This document shows positions 54,501 through 62,715 of a stretch of 64,000 bases of DNA, piece after piece. How positions within the stretch are numbered: position 1 is the stretch's first letter; every line of letters begins with the position of its first letter. A program made the translations under genes and the position numbers. The notes beneath the pieces are model-generated. The model had not been told where the DNA came from and made no database searches. It saw only the letters and a program-made list of their open reading frames with translations. This DNA is from UBA5436 sp050951845 (GTDB lineage: Bacteria > Bacillota > Clostridia > Saccharofermentanales > DTU023): positions 682,001 through 746,000 of the forward strand of contig JBMNJV010000001.1 in NCBI GenBank assembly GCA_050951845.1, given 5' to 3'.

Positions 54501-57500
54501 AATACACATTCAGCAATGTAGTTTCTGGTCAGACAGCGACCATCACGTACATCCCTGCAAAGGGCACGCTGGTTGGCACCTACACAGGCAGCTACGGCAA
54601 CAACCTGAAAGTTATGGCCGGTGGAGTAGAGGTAACAGGTAACTACAATCTGACGACCAAGACACCCGGCACGCTGAAGATTACGGATCGTGCTGAGAAG
54701 TTTGAGATCACCGTTAAGGCGAAGAGCCTGACAGCGACTTATGACGGTACAGAAAAGAGCGTATCCGGTTTTGATACATTGACCTTTACCGTTGAAGGTA
54801 ATACCTACACGGTAAGCGGCCTGACAACGAGCAATCCTTCAAGCACAAATGTTGCTACACTGCCGAACGCAATCAGCGGTACAGCGGTTGTGAAGGATGC
54901 GAACAACAATATAGTTACAGATCAGTTCACTGTAAATACTCAGAACGGCACGCTGAAGATTAATAAACGTAATATAACAGTCAGTGTAGAGAATGCACCG
55001 GATGTTGAATACGACGGAAACGAGCATACAGGCAAGACCGAATACACATTCAGCAACCTTGCACTCGGAACTCATGTAGCGACAATCACATACATTCCTG
55101 CAAAGGGCACGCTGGTTGGCACCTACACAGGCAGCTACGGCAACAACCTGAAAGTTATGGCCGGTGGAGTAGAGGTAACAGGTAACTACAATCTGACGAC
55201 CAAGACACCCGGCACGCTGAAGATTACGGATCGTGCTGAGAAGTTTGAGATCACCGTTAAGGCGAAGAGCCTGACAGCGACTTATGACGGTACAGAAAAG
55301 AGCGTATCCGGTTTTGATACATTGACCTTTACCGTTGAAGGTAATACCTACACGGTAAGCGGCCTGACAACGAGCAATCCTTCAAGCACAAATGTTGCTA
55401 CACTGCCGAACGCAATCAGCGGTACAGCGGTTGTGAAGGATGCGAACAACAATATAGTTACAGATCAGTTCACTGTAAATACTCAGAACGGCACGCTGAA
55501 GATTAATAAACGTAATATAACAGTCAGTGTAGAGAATGCACCGGATGTTGAATACGACGGAAACGAGCATACAGGCAAGACCGAATACACATTCAGCAAC
55601 CTTGCACTCGGAACTCATGTAGCGACAATCACATACATTCCTGCAAAGGGCACGCTGGTTGGCACCTACACAGGCAGCTACGGCAACAACCTGAAAGTTA
55701 TGGCCGGTGGAGTAGAAGTAACAGATAACTACAATCTGACGACCAAGACACCCGGCACGCTGAAGATTACGGATCGTGCTGAGAAGTTTGAGATCACCGT
55801 TAAGGCGAAGAGCCTGACAGCGACTTATGACGGTACAGAAAAGAGCGTATCCGGTTTTGATACATTGACCTTTACCGTTGAAGGTAATACCTACACGGTA
55901 AGCGGCCTGACAACGAGCAATCCTTCAAGCACAAATGTTGCTACACTGCCGAACGCAATCAGCGGTACAGCGGTTGTGAAGGATGCGAACAACAATATAG
56001 TTACAGATCAGTTCACTGTAAATACTCAGAACGGCACGCTGAAGATTAATAAACGTAATATAACAGTCAGTGTAGAGAATGCACCGGATGTTGAATACGA
56101 CGGAAACGAGCATACAGGCAAGACCGAATACACATTCAGCAATCTTGCACTCGGAACTCATGTAGCGACAATCACATACATTCCTGCAAAGGGCACGCTG
56201 GTTGGCACCTACACAGGCAGCTACGGCAACAACCTGAAAGTTATGGCCGGTGGAGTAGAGGTAACAGGTAACTACAATCTGACGACCAAGACACCCGGCA
56301 CGCTGAAGATTACGGATCGTGCTGAGAAGTTTGAGATCACCGTTAAGGCGAAGAGCCTGACAGCGACTTATGACGGTACAGAAAAGAGCGTATCCGGTTT
56401 TGATACATTGACCTTTACCGTTGAAGGTAATACCTACACGGTAAGCGGCCTGACAACGAGCAATCCTTCAAGCACAAATGTTGCTACACTGCCGAACGCA
56501 ATCAGCGGTACAGCGGTTGTGAAGGATGCGAACAACAATATAGTTACAGATCAGTTCACTGTAAATACTCAGAACGGCACGCTGAAGATTAATAAACGTA
56601 ATATAACAGTCAGTGTAGAGAATGCACCGGATGTTGAATACGACGGAAACGAGCATACAGGCAAGACCGAATACACATTCAGCAACCTTGCACTCGGAAC
56701 TCATGTAGCGACAATCACATACATTCCTGCAAAGGGCACGCTGGTTGGCACCTACACAGGCAGCTACGGCAACAACCTGAAAGTTATGGCCGGTGGAGTA
56801 GAAGTAACAGATAACTACAATCTGACGACCAAGACACCCGGCACGCTGAAGATTACGGATCGTGCTGAGAAGTTTGAGATCACCGTTAAGGCGAAGAGCC
56901 TGACAGCGACTTATGACGGTACAGAAAAGAGCGTATCCGGTTTTGATACATTGACCTTTACCGTTGAAGGTAATACCTACACGGTAAGCGGCCTGACAAC
57001 GAGCAATCCTTCAAGCACAAATGTTGCTACACTGCCGAACGCAATCAGCGGTACAGCGGTTGTGAAGGATGCGAACAACAATATAGTTACAGATCAGTTC
57101 ACTGTAAATACTCAGAACGGCACGCTGAAGATTAATAAACGTAATATAACAGTCAGTGTAGAGAATGCACCGGATGTTGAATACGACGGAAACGAGCATA
57201 CAGGCAAGACCGAATACACATTCAGCAACCTTGCACTCGGAACTCATGTAGCGACAATCACATACATTCCTGCAAAGGGCACGCTGGTTGGCACCTACAC
57301 AGGCAGCTACGGCAACAACCTGAAAGTTATGGCCGGTGGAGTAGAAGTAACAGATAACTACAATCTGACGACCAAGACACCCGGCACGCTGAAGATTACG
57401 GATCGTGCTGAGAAGTTTGAGATCACCGTTAAGGCGAAGAGCCTGACAGCGACTTATGACGGTACAGAAAAGAGCGTATCCGGTTTTGATACATTGACCT

Positions 57501-60106
57501 TTACCGTTGAAGGTAATACCTACACGGTAAGCGGCCTGACAACGAGCAATCCTTCAAGCACAAATGTTGCTACACTGCCGAACGCAATCAGCGGTACAGC
57601 GGTTGTGAAGGATGCGAACAACAATATAGTTACAGATCAGTTCACTGTAAATACTCAGAACGGCACGCTGAAGATTAATCCTAAGGCTGTAACAATTGAG
57701 ACGGGTAGTGCAACGAAGGCCTATGACGGCACCGCACTGAAGGAAGGAACAGCAAATATCGAAGGCCTGGTAGACGGAGAGAGCGTCATATTAGCCGCCA
57801 CCGGCTCACAGACCGAGGTAGGTAGCAGCAGCAACACTTACAAGATTACTTGGAACAAGGCTACTGCATCGAACTACACAGTTACAGATAACCTTGGTAC
57901 TCTGACCGTTACGAAGAACGCAACTGCAGTCATCATCTTAACGGCACCTTCGGATAGTAAGACCTATGACGGCACTGCCTTAACGATGACGACCGGCGTG
58001 ACCGCATCCGGTTTGCCGGCAGGATTCACGATCGAAGCGACTGCAAGCGGCAGCCAGACTGAAGCCGGCAGCAGTGCAAATGTAGTTGATGACGGCTATA
58101 TAATCAAAGACCGTAACGACAACGATAAGACAGCGAACTTCACTAATGTAGTGTTAGTAGACGGCACATTGACAGTTAATCCGAAGGCAGTGACGATTAC
58201 AACAGGCAGCGCAAGCAAATCCTATGACGGCACTGCACTGACCGAAGGAACAGTGAAAATAGAAGGTCTTGTACGAGGCGAGAGCGTAACATTAGCCGCT
58301 ACCGGCTCACAGACCGAAGTAGGCAGCAGCACTAACACGTATGACATTACTTGGGATAAAGCTGCTGCATCGAACTACACAGTGACGGAGAACCTTGGTA
58401 CTCTGACCGTGATAGAAAACGCAGAGGCAGTCATCATATTAACGGCATCTTCAGATAGTAAGACCTATGACGGCACCGCTTTAACGATGACTGAGGGTGT
58501 GACCGCATCCGGTTTACCTGCAGGATTCACGATCGAAGCAACTGCAAGCGGCAGCCAGACGAATGCCGGCAGCAGTGCAAACGTAGTTGACGACGGCTAT
58601 ATAATTAAGGATGCCGCTGGCAACGATAAGACAGCAAACTTCAATAATGTAGTGTTGGTAGACGGCACATTGACAGTTAATCCGAAGGCAGTGACGATTA
58701 CAACAGGCAGCGCAAGCAAAGCCTATAACGGCACCGCACTGAAGGAAGCAACAGTGAGAATAGAAGGTCTCGTAGACGGAGAGAGTGTAACATTAGCCGC
58801 TACCGGCTCACAGACCGAGGTAGGCAGCAGCAGCAACACCTACAACATTGAGTGGGATAACGCGACAGCTGCAAACTACACAGTGACAGAGAACCTTGGT
58901 ACTCTGACCGTTACGGAGAACGCAGCGGCAGTCATCGTATTAACGGCAGCTTCGGGTAGCAAAACCTATGACGGCACCGCCTTAACGATGACCGAGGGTG
59001 TAACCGCAACCGGTTTACCTGCAGGCTTCACGATCGAAGCAACTGCAAGCGGCAGCCAGACGAATGCCGGCAGCAGTGCAAACGTAGTTGACGACGGCTA
59101 TGTAATTAAAGATGCCGCTGGCAACGATAAGACAGCAAACTTCAATAATGTAGTGTTGGTCGACGGCACATTGACAGTTAATCCGAAGGCAGTGACGATT
59201 ACAACAGGCAGCGCAAGCAAGACCTATGACGGCACTGCACTGACCGAAGAAACAGTGAGAATAGTAGGTCTTGTACGAGGCGAGAGCGTAACTTTAACTG
59301 CTACCGGCTCACAGACCGAGGTAGGCAGCAGCGATAACACATATGACATTGAGTGGGATAACGCGACAGCTTCGAACTACAGAGTGACGGAGAATCTCGG
59401 AACACTGACCGTTACAGATGCTGGCGGAATCGGCGGACCGGACGATGAACCTACCGATCCCGAACCGGTACCTGGTCCTGTTACTCCTGTTACTCCGGGA
59501 TACACTGATCCTGAGCCGACGCCTGAGCCGACGCCTGAGCCGACACCCGAGCCGACGCCCGAGCCGACGCCCGAGCCGACTCCTGAGCCGACGCCCGAGC
59601 CGACACCTGAGCCGACGCCCGAGCCGACGCCCGAACCGACGCCCGAACCGACGCCCGAGCCGACTCCGGAACCGACAGTTATCATTCCGGAACGTGAGAC
59701 ACCGCTCGCAGACGGAACGTCAGCAGAATGGGCACTCATAAATCTGCTGTTGACCATCCTGACAGGTATTATCATGATAGTTCTGTGGATTAGTTACTTC
59801 ACAAACAAAAAACGTGAAGACGAAGAGGATGAAGAGACAGAAGCTGCAAAGGCATATACCGACGAGGAAGAAGACAGAGATACAATCAAGCGTAAGGGAA
59901 TCCTGAGGTTACTAAGCATCATCCCGTTTGTTGTTGCGGTAATCGTGTTCATCCTGACGGAAGACATGCGCAACCCCATGGTCTTAGTTGACCGCTGGAC
60001 CATCTGGATGGCAGTTATTGCTCTGGTACAGTTAGTACTGGCACTGTTCTGCAAGAAATCCTACGAAGAGGAAGATGATCAAGAAGATGATGCGGCAATT
60101 GCGTAA
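48596..60106 (+). CDS. Giant repeat-rich surface protein (adhesin-like), 3836 residues
   Basis: Signal peptide (1-~29, cut after VFA). Then 33 copies of an acidic octapeptide like QQAAPEDD (39-304); MucBP-like and Listeria-Bacteroides (InlB-type) repeats (~333-1136; e.g. GYTFAGWYDN, LYAKW); a first MBG-like domain (~1137-1219); ten near-identical 181/180-residue MBG-like units (1220-3027); three and a half 167-residue MBG-like units with TYDGTAL motifs (3028-~3610); a 14x PEPT stalk; and a C-terminus with three membrane helices (WALINLLLTILTGIIMIVLW; LLSIIPFVVAVIVFIL; WTIWMAVIALVQLVLALF). No LPxTG sortase motif is seen. AAGGAGGGG lies before ATG. Likely a long cell-surface stalk for adhesion; next to type IV pilus genes. 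Confidence 0.92.
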   Translation: MRKKNTKLFLAIILLLSFIVQMTPPAVFANDENVTESAEQAAPEGDEQAAPEDDQQAAPEDDQRAAREGDQQAAPEDDQQAAPEDDQQAAPEDDQQAAPEDDQQAAPEDDQQAAPEDDQQAAPEDDQQVAPEDDQQAAPEDDQQAAPEDDQQAAPEDDQQAAPEGDQQVTPEGDQQAAPEDDQQAAPEDDQQAAPEDDQQAAPEDDQQVAPEDDQQVAPEDDQQAEPKDDQQAEPKDDQQAEPKDDQQAEPKDDQQAAPKDDQQAEPKDDQQAEPKDDQQAAPKDDQQAEPKDDQQAEPKDDQQVRSLRSLRSPANQPKGGSPPEPAIFTITVYYQFENNDTAFPTYSGEYEEGDSYSIDVPVIDGYTATDGNDNTIVGPITGTVTGDVTMTVVYVPGDIDYTVTHHFQNTNGTYTTQSETKTGKVGEYTEAQAMSYSADQYTLEPYEQEILAAGSSINIDLYYNLNTSYLTFDSNGGSYCVRLSALYGGSVNIDDRLPVKDGYTFAGWYDNPEFSGGAVTGDVLLTGDKTLYAKWTAINSNYTIVYIIENANDNNYSYLTSRTETALTGSTVQVTAGSPLAKPNELDQTNFTFKDSSSAVVAGDGSTVITVRYSRNVYTLTSNRRLVNNQYLTLTAKYGATITDLMNSTWNAPTNYQYAWALTNNNDDKVACFDTMPSGNKKVYDFAYITSKVQTLSYWLENYDGSETITRNGVTYGLYKRITVKFNYLYYDVDFYNIAGYTKGDYTIFQGGVQRYFGSSGRYATRGNDLADFYYLANSYQLDLYGFHGVLLSSHQVKLGVNLSGYLAEPQAPVAGATFRGWFVDPSHQTQNTLTTMPTGLALYADWNFPSYTVTYVDGMDHSTTYDTQQVPYYETTDPIPTPSKDGYQFMGWYADPEYAAEFDFDQPISENKTIYAKWNKITVTSYTVRYIKESDGTNLFPPATYSGTVGRTVWANAKTSPDYIVDKISDSIVLVANAANNVITFTYSEPHDVWYKVVYEDMDGNLIREDAPLSTQANQIVVYADVAGMHALNYQPIVVRQTKVLADETDPNNLQNNIIVFKCLPRYTVTFEAGPGGSLQGQTSFPNILKGTPWATAVTVPTPVANEGYYFAGWTPSFPATVTANATYTANFAQKTDVTFTANSEEKTYNGQVQTVTGFTTDLPQGYTVTGLTANGSGKDVANYPVSFSGNPIIKNADNQDVTEQYSITYVNGTLKINKRNITVSVENAPDVEYDGNEHTGKTEYTFSNLALGTHVATITYIPAKGTLVGTYTGSYGNNLKVMAGGVEVTGNYNLTTKTPGTLKITDRAEKFEITVKAKSLTATYDGTEKSVSGFDTLTFTVEGNTYTVSGLTTSNPSSTNVATLPNAISGTAVVKDANNNIVTDQFTVNTQNGTLKINKRNITVSVENAPDVEYDGNEHTGKTEYTFSNLALGTHVATITYIPAKGTLVGTYTGSYGNNLKVMAGGVEVTGNYNLTTKTPGTLKITDRAEKFEITVKAKSLTATYDGTEKSVSGFDTLTFTVEGNTYTVSGLTTSNPSSTNVATLPNAISGTAVVKDANNNIVTDQFTVNTQNGTLKINKRNITVSVENAPDVEYDGNEHTGKTEYTFSNVVSGQTATITYIPAKGTLVGTYTGSYGNNLKVMAGGVEVTGNYNLTTKTPGTLKITDRAEKFEITVKAKSLTATYDGTEKSVSGFDTLTFTVEGNTYTVSGLTTSNPSSTNVATLPNAISGTAVVKDANNNIVTDQFTVNTQNGTLKINKRNITVSVENAPDVEYDGNEHTGKTEYTFSNLALGTHVATITYIPAKGTLVGTYTGSYGNNLKVMAGGVEVTDNYNLTTKTPGTLKITDRAEKFEITVKAKSLTATYDGTEKSVSGFDTLTFTVEGNTYTVSGLTTSNPSSTNVATLPNAISGTAVVKDANNNIVTDQFTVNTQNGTLKINKRNITVSVENAPDVEYDGNEHTGKTEYTFSNVVSGQTATITYIPAKGTLVGTYTGSYGNNLKVMAGGVEVTGNYNLTTKTPGTLKITDRAEKFEITVKAKSLTATYDGTEKSVSGFDTLTFTVEGNTYTVSGLTTSNPSSTNVATLPNAISGTAVVKDANNNIVTDQFTVNTQNGTLKINKRNITVSVENAPDVEYDGNEHTGKTEYTFSNLALGTHVATITYIPAKGTLVGTYTGSYGNNLKVMAGGVEVTGNYNLTTKTPGTLKITDRAEKFEITVKAKSLTATYDGTEKSVSGFDTLTFTVEGNTYTVSGLTTSNPSSTNVATLPNAISGTAVVKDANNNIVTDQFTVNTQNGTLKINKRNITVSVENAPDVEYDGNEHTGKTEYTFSNLALGTHVATITYIPAKGTLVGTYTGSYGNNLKVMAGGVEVTDNYNLTTKTPGTLKITDRAEKFEITVKAKSLTATYDGTEKSVSGFDTLTFTVEGNTYTVSGLTTSNPSSTNVATLPNAISGTAVVKDANNNIVTDQFTVNTQNGTLKINKRNITVSVENAPDVEYDGNEHTGKTEYTFSNLALGTHVATITYIPAKGTLVGTYTGSYGNNLKVMAGGVEVTGNYNLTTKTPGTLKITDRAEKFEITVKAKSLTATYDGTEKSVSGFDTLTFTVEGNTYTVSGLTTSNPSSTNVATLPNAISGTAVVKDANNNIVTDQFTVNTQNGTLKINKRNITVSVENAPDVEYDGNEHTGKTEYTFSNLALGTHVATITYIPAKGTLVGTYTGSYGNNLKVMAGGVEVTDNYNLTTKTPGTLKITDRAEKFEITVKAKSLTATYDGTEKSVSGFDTLTFTVEGNTYTVSGLTTSNPSSTNVATLPNAISGTAVVKDANNNIVTDQFTVNTQNGTLKINKRNITVSVENAPDVEYDGNEHTGKTEYTFSNLALGTHVATITYIPAKGTLVGTYTGSYGNNLKVMAGGVEVTDNYNLTTKTPGTLKITDRAEKFEITVKAKSLTATYDGTEKSVSGFDTLTFTVEGNTYTVSGLTTSNPSSTNVATLPNAISGTAVVKDANNNIVTDQFTVNTQNGTLKINPKAVTIETGSATKAYDGTALKEGTANIEGLVDGESVILAATGSQTEVGSSSNTYKITWNKATASNYTVTDNLGTLTVTKNATAVIILTAPSDSKTYDGTALTMTTGVTASGLPAGFTIEATASGSQTEAGSSANVVDDGYIIKDRNDNDKTANFTNVVLVDGTLTVNPKAVTITTGSASKSYDGTALTEGTVKIEGLVRGESVTLAATGSQTEVGSSTNTYDITWDKAAASNYTVTENLGTLTVIENAEAVIILTASSDSKTYDGTALTMTEGVTASGLPAGFTIEATASGSQTNAGSSANVVDDGYIIKDAAGNDKTANFNNVVLVDGTLTVNPKAVTITTGSASKAYNGTALKEATVRIEGLVDGESVTLAATGSQTEVGSSSNTYNIEWDNATAANYTVTENLGTLTVTENAAAVIVLTAASGSKTYDGTALTMTEGVTATGLPAGFTIEATASGSQTNAGSSANVVDDGYVIKDAAGNDKTANFNNVVLVDGTLTVNPKAVTITTGSASKTYDGTALTEETVRIVGLVRGESVTLTATGSQTEVGSSDNTYDIEWDNATASNYRVTENLGTLTVTDAGGIGGPDDEPTDPEPVPGPVTPVTPGYTDPEPTPEPTPEPTPEPTPEPTPEPTPEPTPEPTPEPTPEPTPEPTPEPTPEPTPEPTVIIPERETPLADGTSAEWALINLLLTILTGIIMIVLWISYFTNKKREDEEDEETEAAKAYTDEEEDRDTIKRKGILRLLSIIPFVVAVIVFILTEDMRNPMVLVDRWTIWMAVIALVQLVLALFCKKSYEEEDDQEDDAAIA
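48710..49508 (+). repeat. 24-bp repeat array encoding 33 acidic octapeptides
   Basis: 33 in-frame units such as CAAGCTGCACCGGAAGATGA. First type QQAAPEDD with VA/VT variants, then QQAEPKDD from unit 24 onward. Each unit carries TGATCA. The array keeps two antisense frames open; these are artefacts. Confidence 0.95.
52253..57676 (+). repeat. Ten-copy 543/540-bp repeat array in the surface-protein gene
   Basis: Eight 543-bp and two 540-bp units (5424 bp total). Each encodes two MBG-like domains: NITVSVENAPDVEYDGNEHT... and EKFEITVKAKSLTATYDGTE.... Units 3 and 5 have SNVVSGQTAT where the others have SNLALGTHVAT. Near-identity at DNA level implies recent duplication or gene conversion. Confidence 0.95.
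57677..59425 (+). repeat. 501-bp repeat array, 3.5 copies
   Basis: Units start at 57677, 58178, 58679 and 59180 (last one partial), each beginning NPKAVTI and, midway, AVIILTA in the protein. They are more diverged than the 543-bp array. Confidence 0.9.
59510..59677 (+). repeat. 12-bp repeat encoding a 14x PEPT stalk
   Basis: Fourteen CCNGARCCGACN-type codon quartets encoding Pro-Glu-Pro-Thr, a wall-spanning spacer before the membrane anchor. Confidence 0.92.
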
Positions 60107-60123
60107 ACAACGCTTGCTGAACT

Positions 60124-60159
60124 AAAAAAAAGAGTCCGCTCAGGCGGGCTCTTTTTTTT
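60124..60159. terminator. Rho-independent terminator after giant gene
   Basis: AAAGAGTCCGC-TCAG-GCGGGCTCTTT flanked by A and T runs. It ends with eight T residues and could also act on the minus strand. Confidence 0.88.
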
Positions 60160-60169
60160 GTTGCAGTAC

Positions 60170-60239
60170 ATCCGACCTGCTCACTTTTTGGCGTCGTGCA
60201 AATGGGAATTTGCAGAGCTCGAAATTCTGAGCAGAAACC
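60170..60239 (-). repeat. Dispersed ~70-nt foldback element, copy 2
   Basis: Read on the minus strand it begins GGTTTCTGCTCAGAATTT and ends GTGAGCAGGTCGGAT. The first 17 bases and the GTGAGCAG arm match copy 1 at 33465-33534. An internal hairpin TGCAAAT/ATTTGCA is present. It lies directly after the pilT stop. Confidence 0.65.
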
Positions 60240-60240
60240 T

Positions 60241-61302
60241 TTAACTGTTTTCAATCTGTCTCAGAAGATATTCCTGAGACATGCTGTAGGTAAGGGCAGT
60301 TTGTTTGCTGATAAGCCCTTCCCGATACAATTTTGCAAGACTGGCATCCATACTGATCATTCCTTCTGCGGACGAAGTTTGAAGAACGGAAGGGATCTGG
60401 TGTGTTCTGCCGTCGCGAATCAACGTTCGGATCGCACCGTTACACTGCATAACCTCGAATGCCGGCACAAGTGAACCGTCATTCGCGGGCAGCAATTGCT
60501 GACTGACTACAGCCTGAAGCACCATGGAGATCTGCATGCGCACCTGTTCCTGCTGTTCTGCGGGATATGCATCAACCAACCGGTCAACGGCATTGGCTGC
60601 TCCCAGGGCATGAAGCGCGGCAAGAATTAAATGCCCCGTCTCTGCCGCGGTCAGGGCAATTTCGATCGCCTCCATGTCCCGCAGTTCTCCGATCAGGATA
60701 ACGTCCGGACTTTGCCGCAATGCAGCGCGTAGGGCGGACGGATAATTCTCCGTATCAATCATCAGCTCGCGCTGGCTGACGATACTTTTTTTGTGGCTAA
60801 GCAGATATTCAATCGGATCTTCCAGCGTGATGATGTGTGCGTTACGCTGTTGATTGATCTTTTCCAGCAGACAAGTCAGCGTTGTCGTTTTTCCGCTACC
60901 CGAAGGACCGGTGACGAGAATCATCCCTCTTCTCAGCTCTGCCAGATCCAAAACAGTGCTTGGCAGGCGCATTTCCTCCGGATCAGGCAGAGAGAATGCA
61001 ACTACCCGGATTACTGCTGCATACGATCCGCGCTGCTTATACGCGTTTACACGGAAACGAGATACTCCTTTTATAGCAAATGAAAAATCATCATCTCCTC
61101 GCTTCAAGAAGTTTTCCGGATCACGCCCCGCTAAGGCATATACCTCAAGGAGCATCTCTTGCGTCTGCGCAGGAGTCAGTTTTTCCTCTCCCCAGTTTTT
61201 AACAAGTTTATTTTGCTTGCAGCTGACCGGACGGCCGGATATGATAAAAATATCCTCTACATTCTGTTCCACCATGTCCTTTAACAACATCTGTATGTCC
61301 AT
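60241..61302 (-). CDS. pilT: Type IV pilus retraction ATPase
   Basis: 353 residues from ATG 61302, with GAGGGAGC 8 bases upstream; longer frames to 61419 overlap the preceding gene and are rejected. Walker A TGPSGSGKTT (131-140), Asp box IITLEDPIEYL, Walker B DVILIGELRDMEAIEIAL, and the His box (ALHALGAANAVDRLVDAYP, with Ala in the usual Thr position after His) identify PilT/GspE-type ATPases. It depolymerises pilin for retraction and twitching. Last gene of a minus-strand pilus operon. Confidence 0.9.
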   Translation of the reverse strand: MDIQMLLKDMVEQNVEDIFIISGRPVSCKQNKLVKNWGEEKLTPAQTQEMLLEVYALAGRDPENFLKRGDDDFSFAIKGVSRFRVNAYKQRGSYAAVIRVVAFSLPDPEEMRLPSTVLDLAELRRGMILVTGPSGSGKTTTLTCLLEKINQQRNAHIITLEDPIEYLLSHKKSIVSQRELMIDTENYPSALRAALRQSPDVILIGELRDMEAIEIALTAAETGHLILAALHALGAANAVDRLVDAYPAEQQEQVRMQISMVLQAVVSQQLLPANDGSLVPAFEVMQCNGAIRTLIRDGRTHQIPSVLQTSSAEGMISMDASLAKLYREGLISKQTALTYSMSQEYLLRQIENS

Positions 61303-61327
61303 TGTTTTTTGCTCCCTCTGTATTCCT

Positions 61328-61738
61328 TTATTGTCCCGGCGATATGGTTTGGCGATACAGCCGCTCCACTTTACCCTGTTCTCCGATGCCAACCTCCGCA
61401 CGTAGCACCCGCAGGTCATCTATAGGTGTATCAAAAACCACTACAGTCCCCGGATAGGAAGTATCAACCGAAATCCCAAATCCGGCTTCCTCCAAACGCT
61501 CCCATAAGGGTGTTTCTGTGTCACTTGCCGCTATGGCAGACAGTTCCGACAACCTCTGTTCCGCGCGTGCCTCTGCGGCATAATAATCGGATACGGCACA
61601 TGCGGCCCTATCCGAAAGTACGCTATCCGACCGGCTGCCGGACAGCGACAAGACGGAAAAAACGGCGAGCAGCAATATCGTAAACACGGTAATCAGCGAA
61701 ACAATACCTATACTGACAACGGGCCTTCCTCGCTTCAT
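61328..61738 (-). CDS. Small single-pass pilus-operon protein
   Basis: 136 residues from ATG 61738, with GGAGGGATAAT upstream. One N-terminal membrane helix (IGIVSLITVFTILLLAVFSVL) and a soluble tail with an Ala/Glu-rich helix (YYAAEARAEQRLSEL) and a beta-rich end. No named family is recognised; size, layout and position suit a minor pseudopilin or assembly accessory. It overlaps the upstream gene in ATGA. Confidence 0.7.
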   Translation of the reverse strand: MKRGRPVVSIGIVSLITVFTILLLAVFSVLSLSGSRSDSVLSDRAACAVSDYYAAEARAEQRLSELSAIAASDTETPLWERLEEAGFGISVDTSYPGTVVVFDTPIDDLRVLRAEVGIGEQGKVERLYRQTISPGQ

Positions 61739-62208
61739 ATTATCCCTCCGCTCTTTGCGCCGAGAAAGCGCAGCACGCACAATGTATAAATAATCTCTTC
61801 TTTATTTGTCACTGAAATATCTGCTTGAAGCATATTTTTCTCATCAATATCAATAACCGCACGCAATTCATAGACTGCCTCCGCGCCATCTCGGCTATCG
61901 GGTCCATCGGGGCTATCCGCGCCGGCGGGAAGACGCAGCCAATCTGCATCGTATCGGAGGGTATATACGCCCCCTTCTCCTTCTGCGTCCAGCAGGGTGC
62001 CAAGCACCTGCAGGTCTCCCTCGGCAGCCTTCACACTCTCTGCTACGTTTTGTGCTTCCGCAACTGCCATGGAAAGGGCAGCGCTCTTTTTCCCCGTCAG
62101 ATTTCCGTGCGCAAAAATGGCAATACAAATTGCCGACGCAACGGCAAACAACAAGCAGTTCACCAGCAACTCCACCAGAAAATAGCGGCTTTTAGACGAT
62201 TGACTCAT
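61735..62208 (-). CDS. Prepilin-like protein of the pilus operon
   Basis: 157 residues. The N-terminus SRYFLVELLVNCLLFAVASAICIAIF has the hydrophobic helix with an early Glu seen in type IV pilin-like proteins, although no clear prepilin peptidase Gly is present. A soluble domain with a Gly/Asp-rich loop follows. It overlaps both neighbours by 4 bases. Confidence 0.65.
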   Translation of the reverse strand: MSQSSKSRYFLVELLVNCLLFAVASAICIAIFAHGNLTGKKSAALSMAVAEAQNVAESVKAAEGDLQVLGTLLDAEGEGGVYTLRYDADWLRLPAGADSPDGPDSRDGAEAVYELRAVIDIDEKNMLQADISVTNKEEIIYTLCVLRFLGAKSGGII

Positions 62209-62699
62209 GGTGCATTTCTCCTTCCGGCTCTCTCCAAAAAAACCTTGCCGTCATACGTTTCACCTGACAGGTCCGTCACGCTGATTCGGAGCAGACCCTC
62301 CGGACCCAGCTCGAGAACGAGCGAGGAGAGGGGCATAATCTTCTGCCCGATCCCCGGTGAGACATCCGCACCCTGCAGCAGCAGTACCTCGCGCAGATAT
62401 CCGTCCTCCACGTAAATCCACGTTTCATACTGTTCACTCTCTATTAACATTCCCAGCACCAGTGCATCTCCCTCGCCGGTTTGCCGCACGCTTATTTCTC
62501 CCGCTGCACTTGTTGTTTGCCGTACCTTTTCCGTCAAATACAACACGGAAGTCCGCATATTATAATTGCGTTCCGAACGTTCCGCTCCCCGGCTATAAGC
62601 ATCTGCAACCATCACAGAGAGGAGCAGGGTACAAATCGTGTACAAGAAAAACAAAGCAATCACAAATAAGATCTCTGCTGTATCTCTCTCCCGCCGCAT
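62205..62699 (-). CDS. DUF4860-like pilus-operon protein
   Basis: 164 residues from ATG 62699; longer frames to 62864 overlap the upstream gene and lack a ribosome site. N-terminal helix ILFVIALFFLYTICTLLLSVMVAD, then a soluble domain with GEGDALVLGMLIESEQYETWIYV and a C-terminal GPEGLLRISVTDLSG. This resembles the DUF4860 family found in clostridial type IV pilus clusters; assignment is from pattern only. Confidence 0.6.
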   Translation of the reverse strand: MRRERDTAEILFVIALFFLYTICTLLLSVMVADAYSRGAERSERNYNMRTSVLYLTEKVRQTTSAAGEISVRQTGEGDALVLGMLIESEQYETWIYVEDGYLREVLLLQGADVSPGIGQKIMPLSSLVLELGPEGLLRISVTDLSGETYDGKVFLERAGRRNAP

Positions 62700-62715
62700 C
62701 TTCTCTTTCTGCCCC

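Noticed and set aside
51866..57247. A series of identical ~78-codon minus-strand frames in the surface-protein gene
   Set aside because: They recur with the 543-bp repeat unit and are shadows of the sense gene.
61303..61419. N-terminal extension of pilT to 61419
   Set aside because: It overlaps the preceding gene, lacks a ribosome site and does not look like PilT; the start at 61302 has GAGGGAGC upstream.
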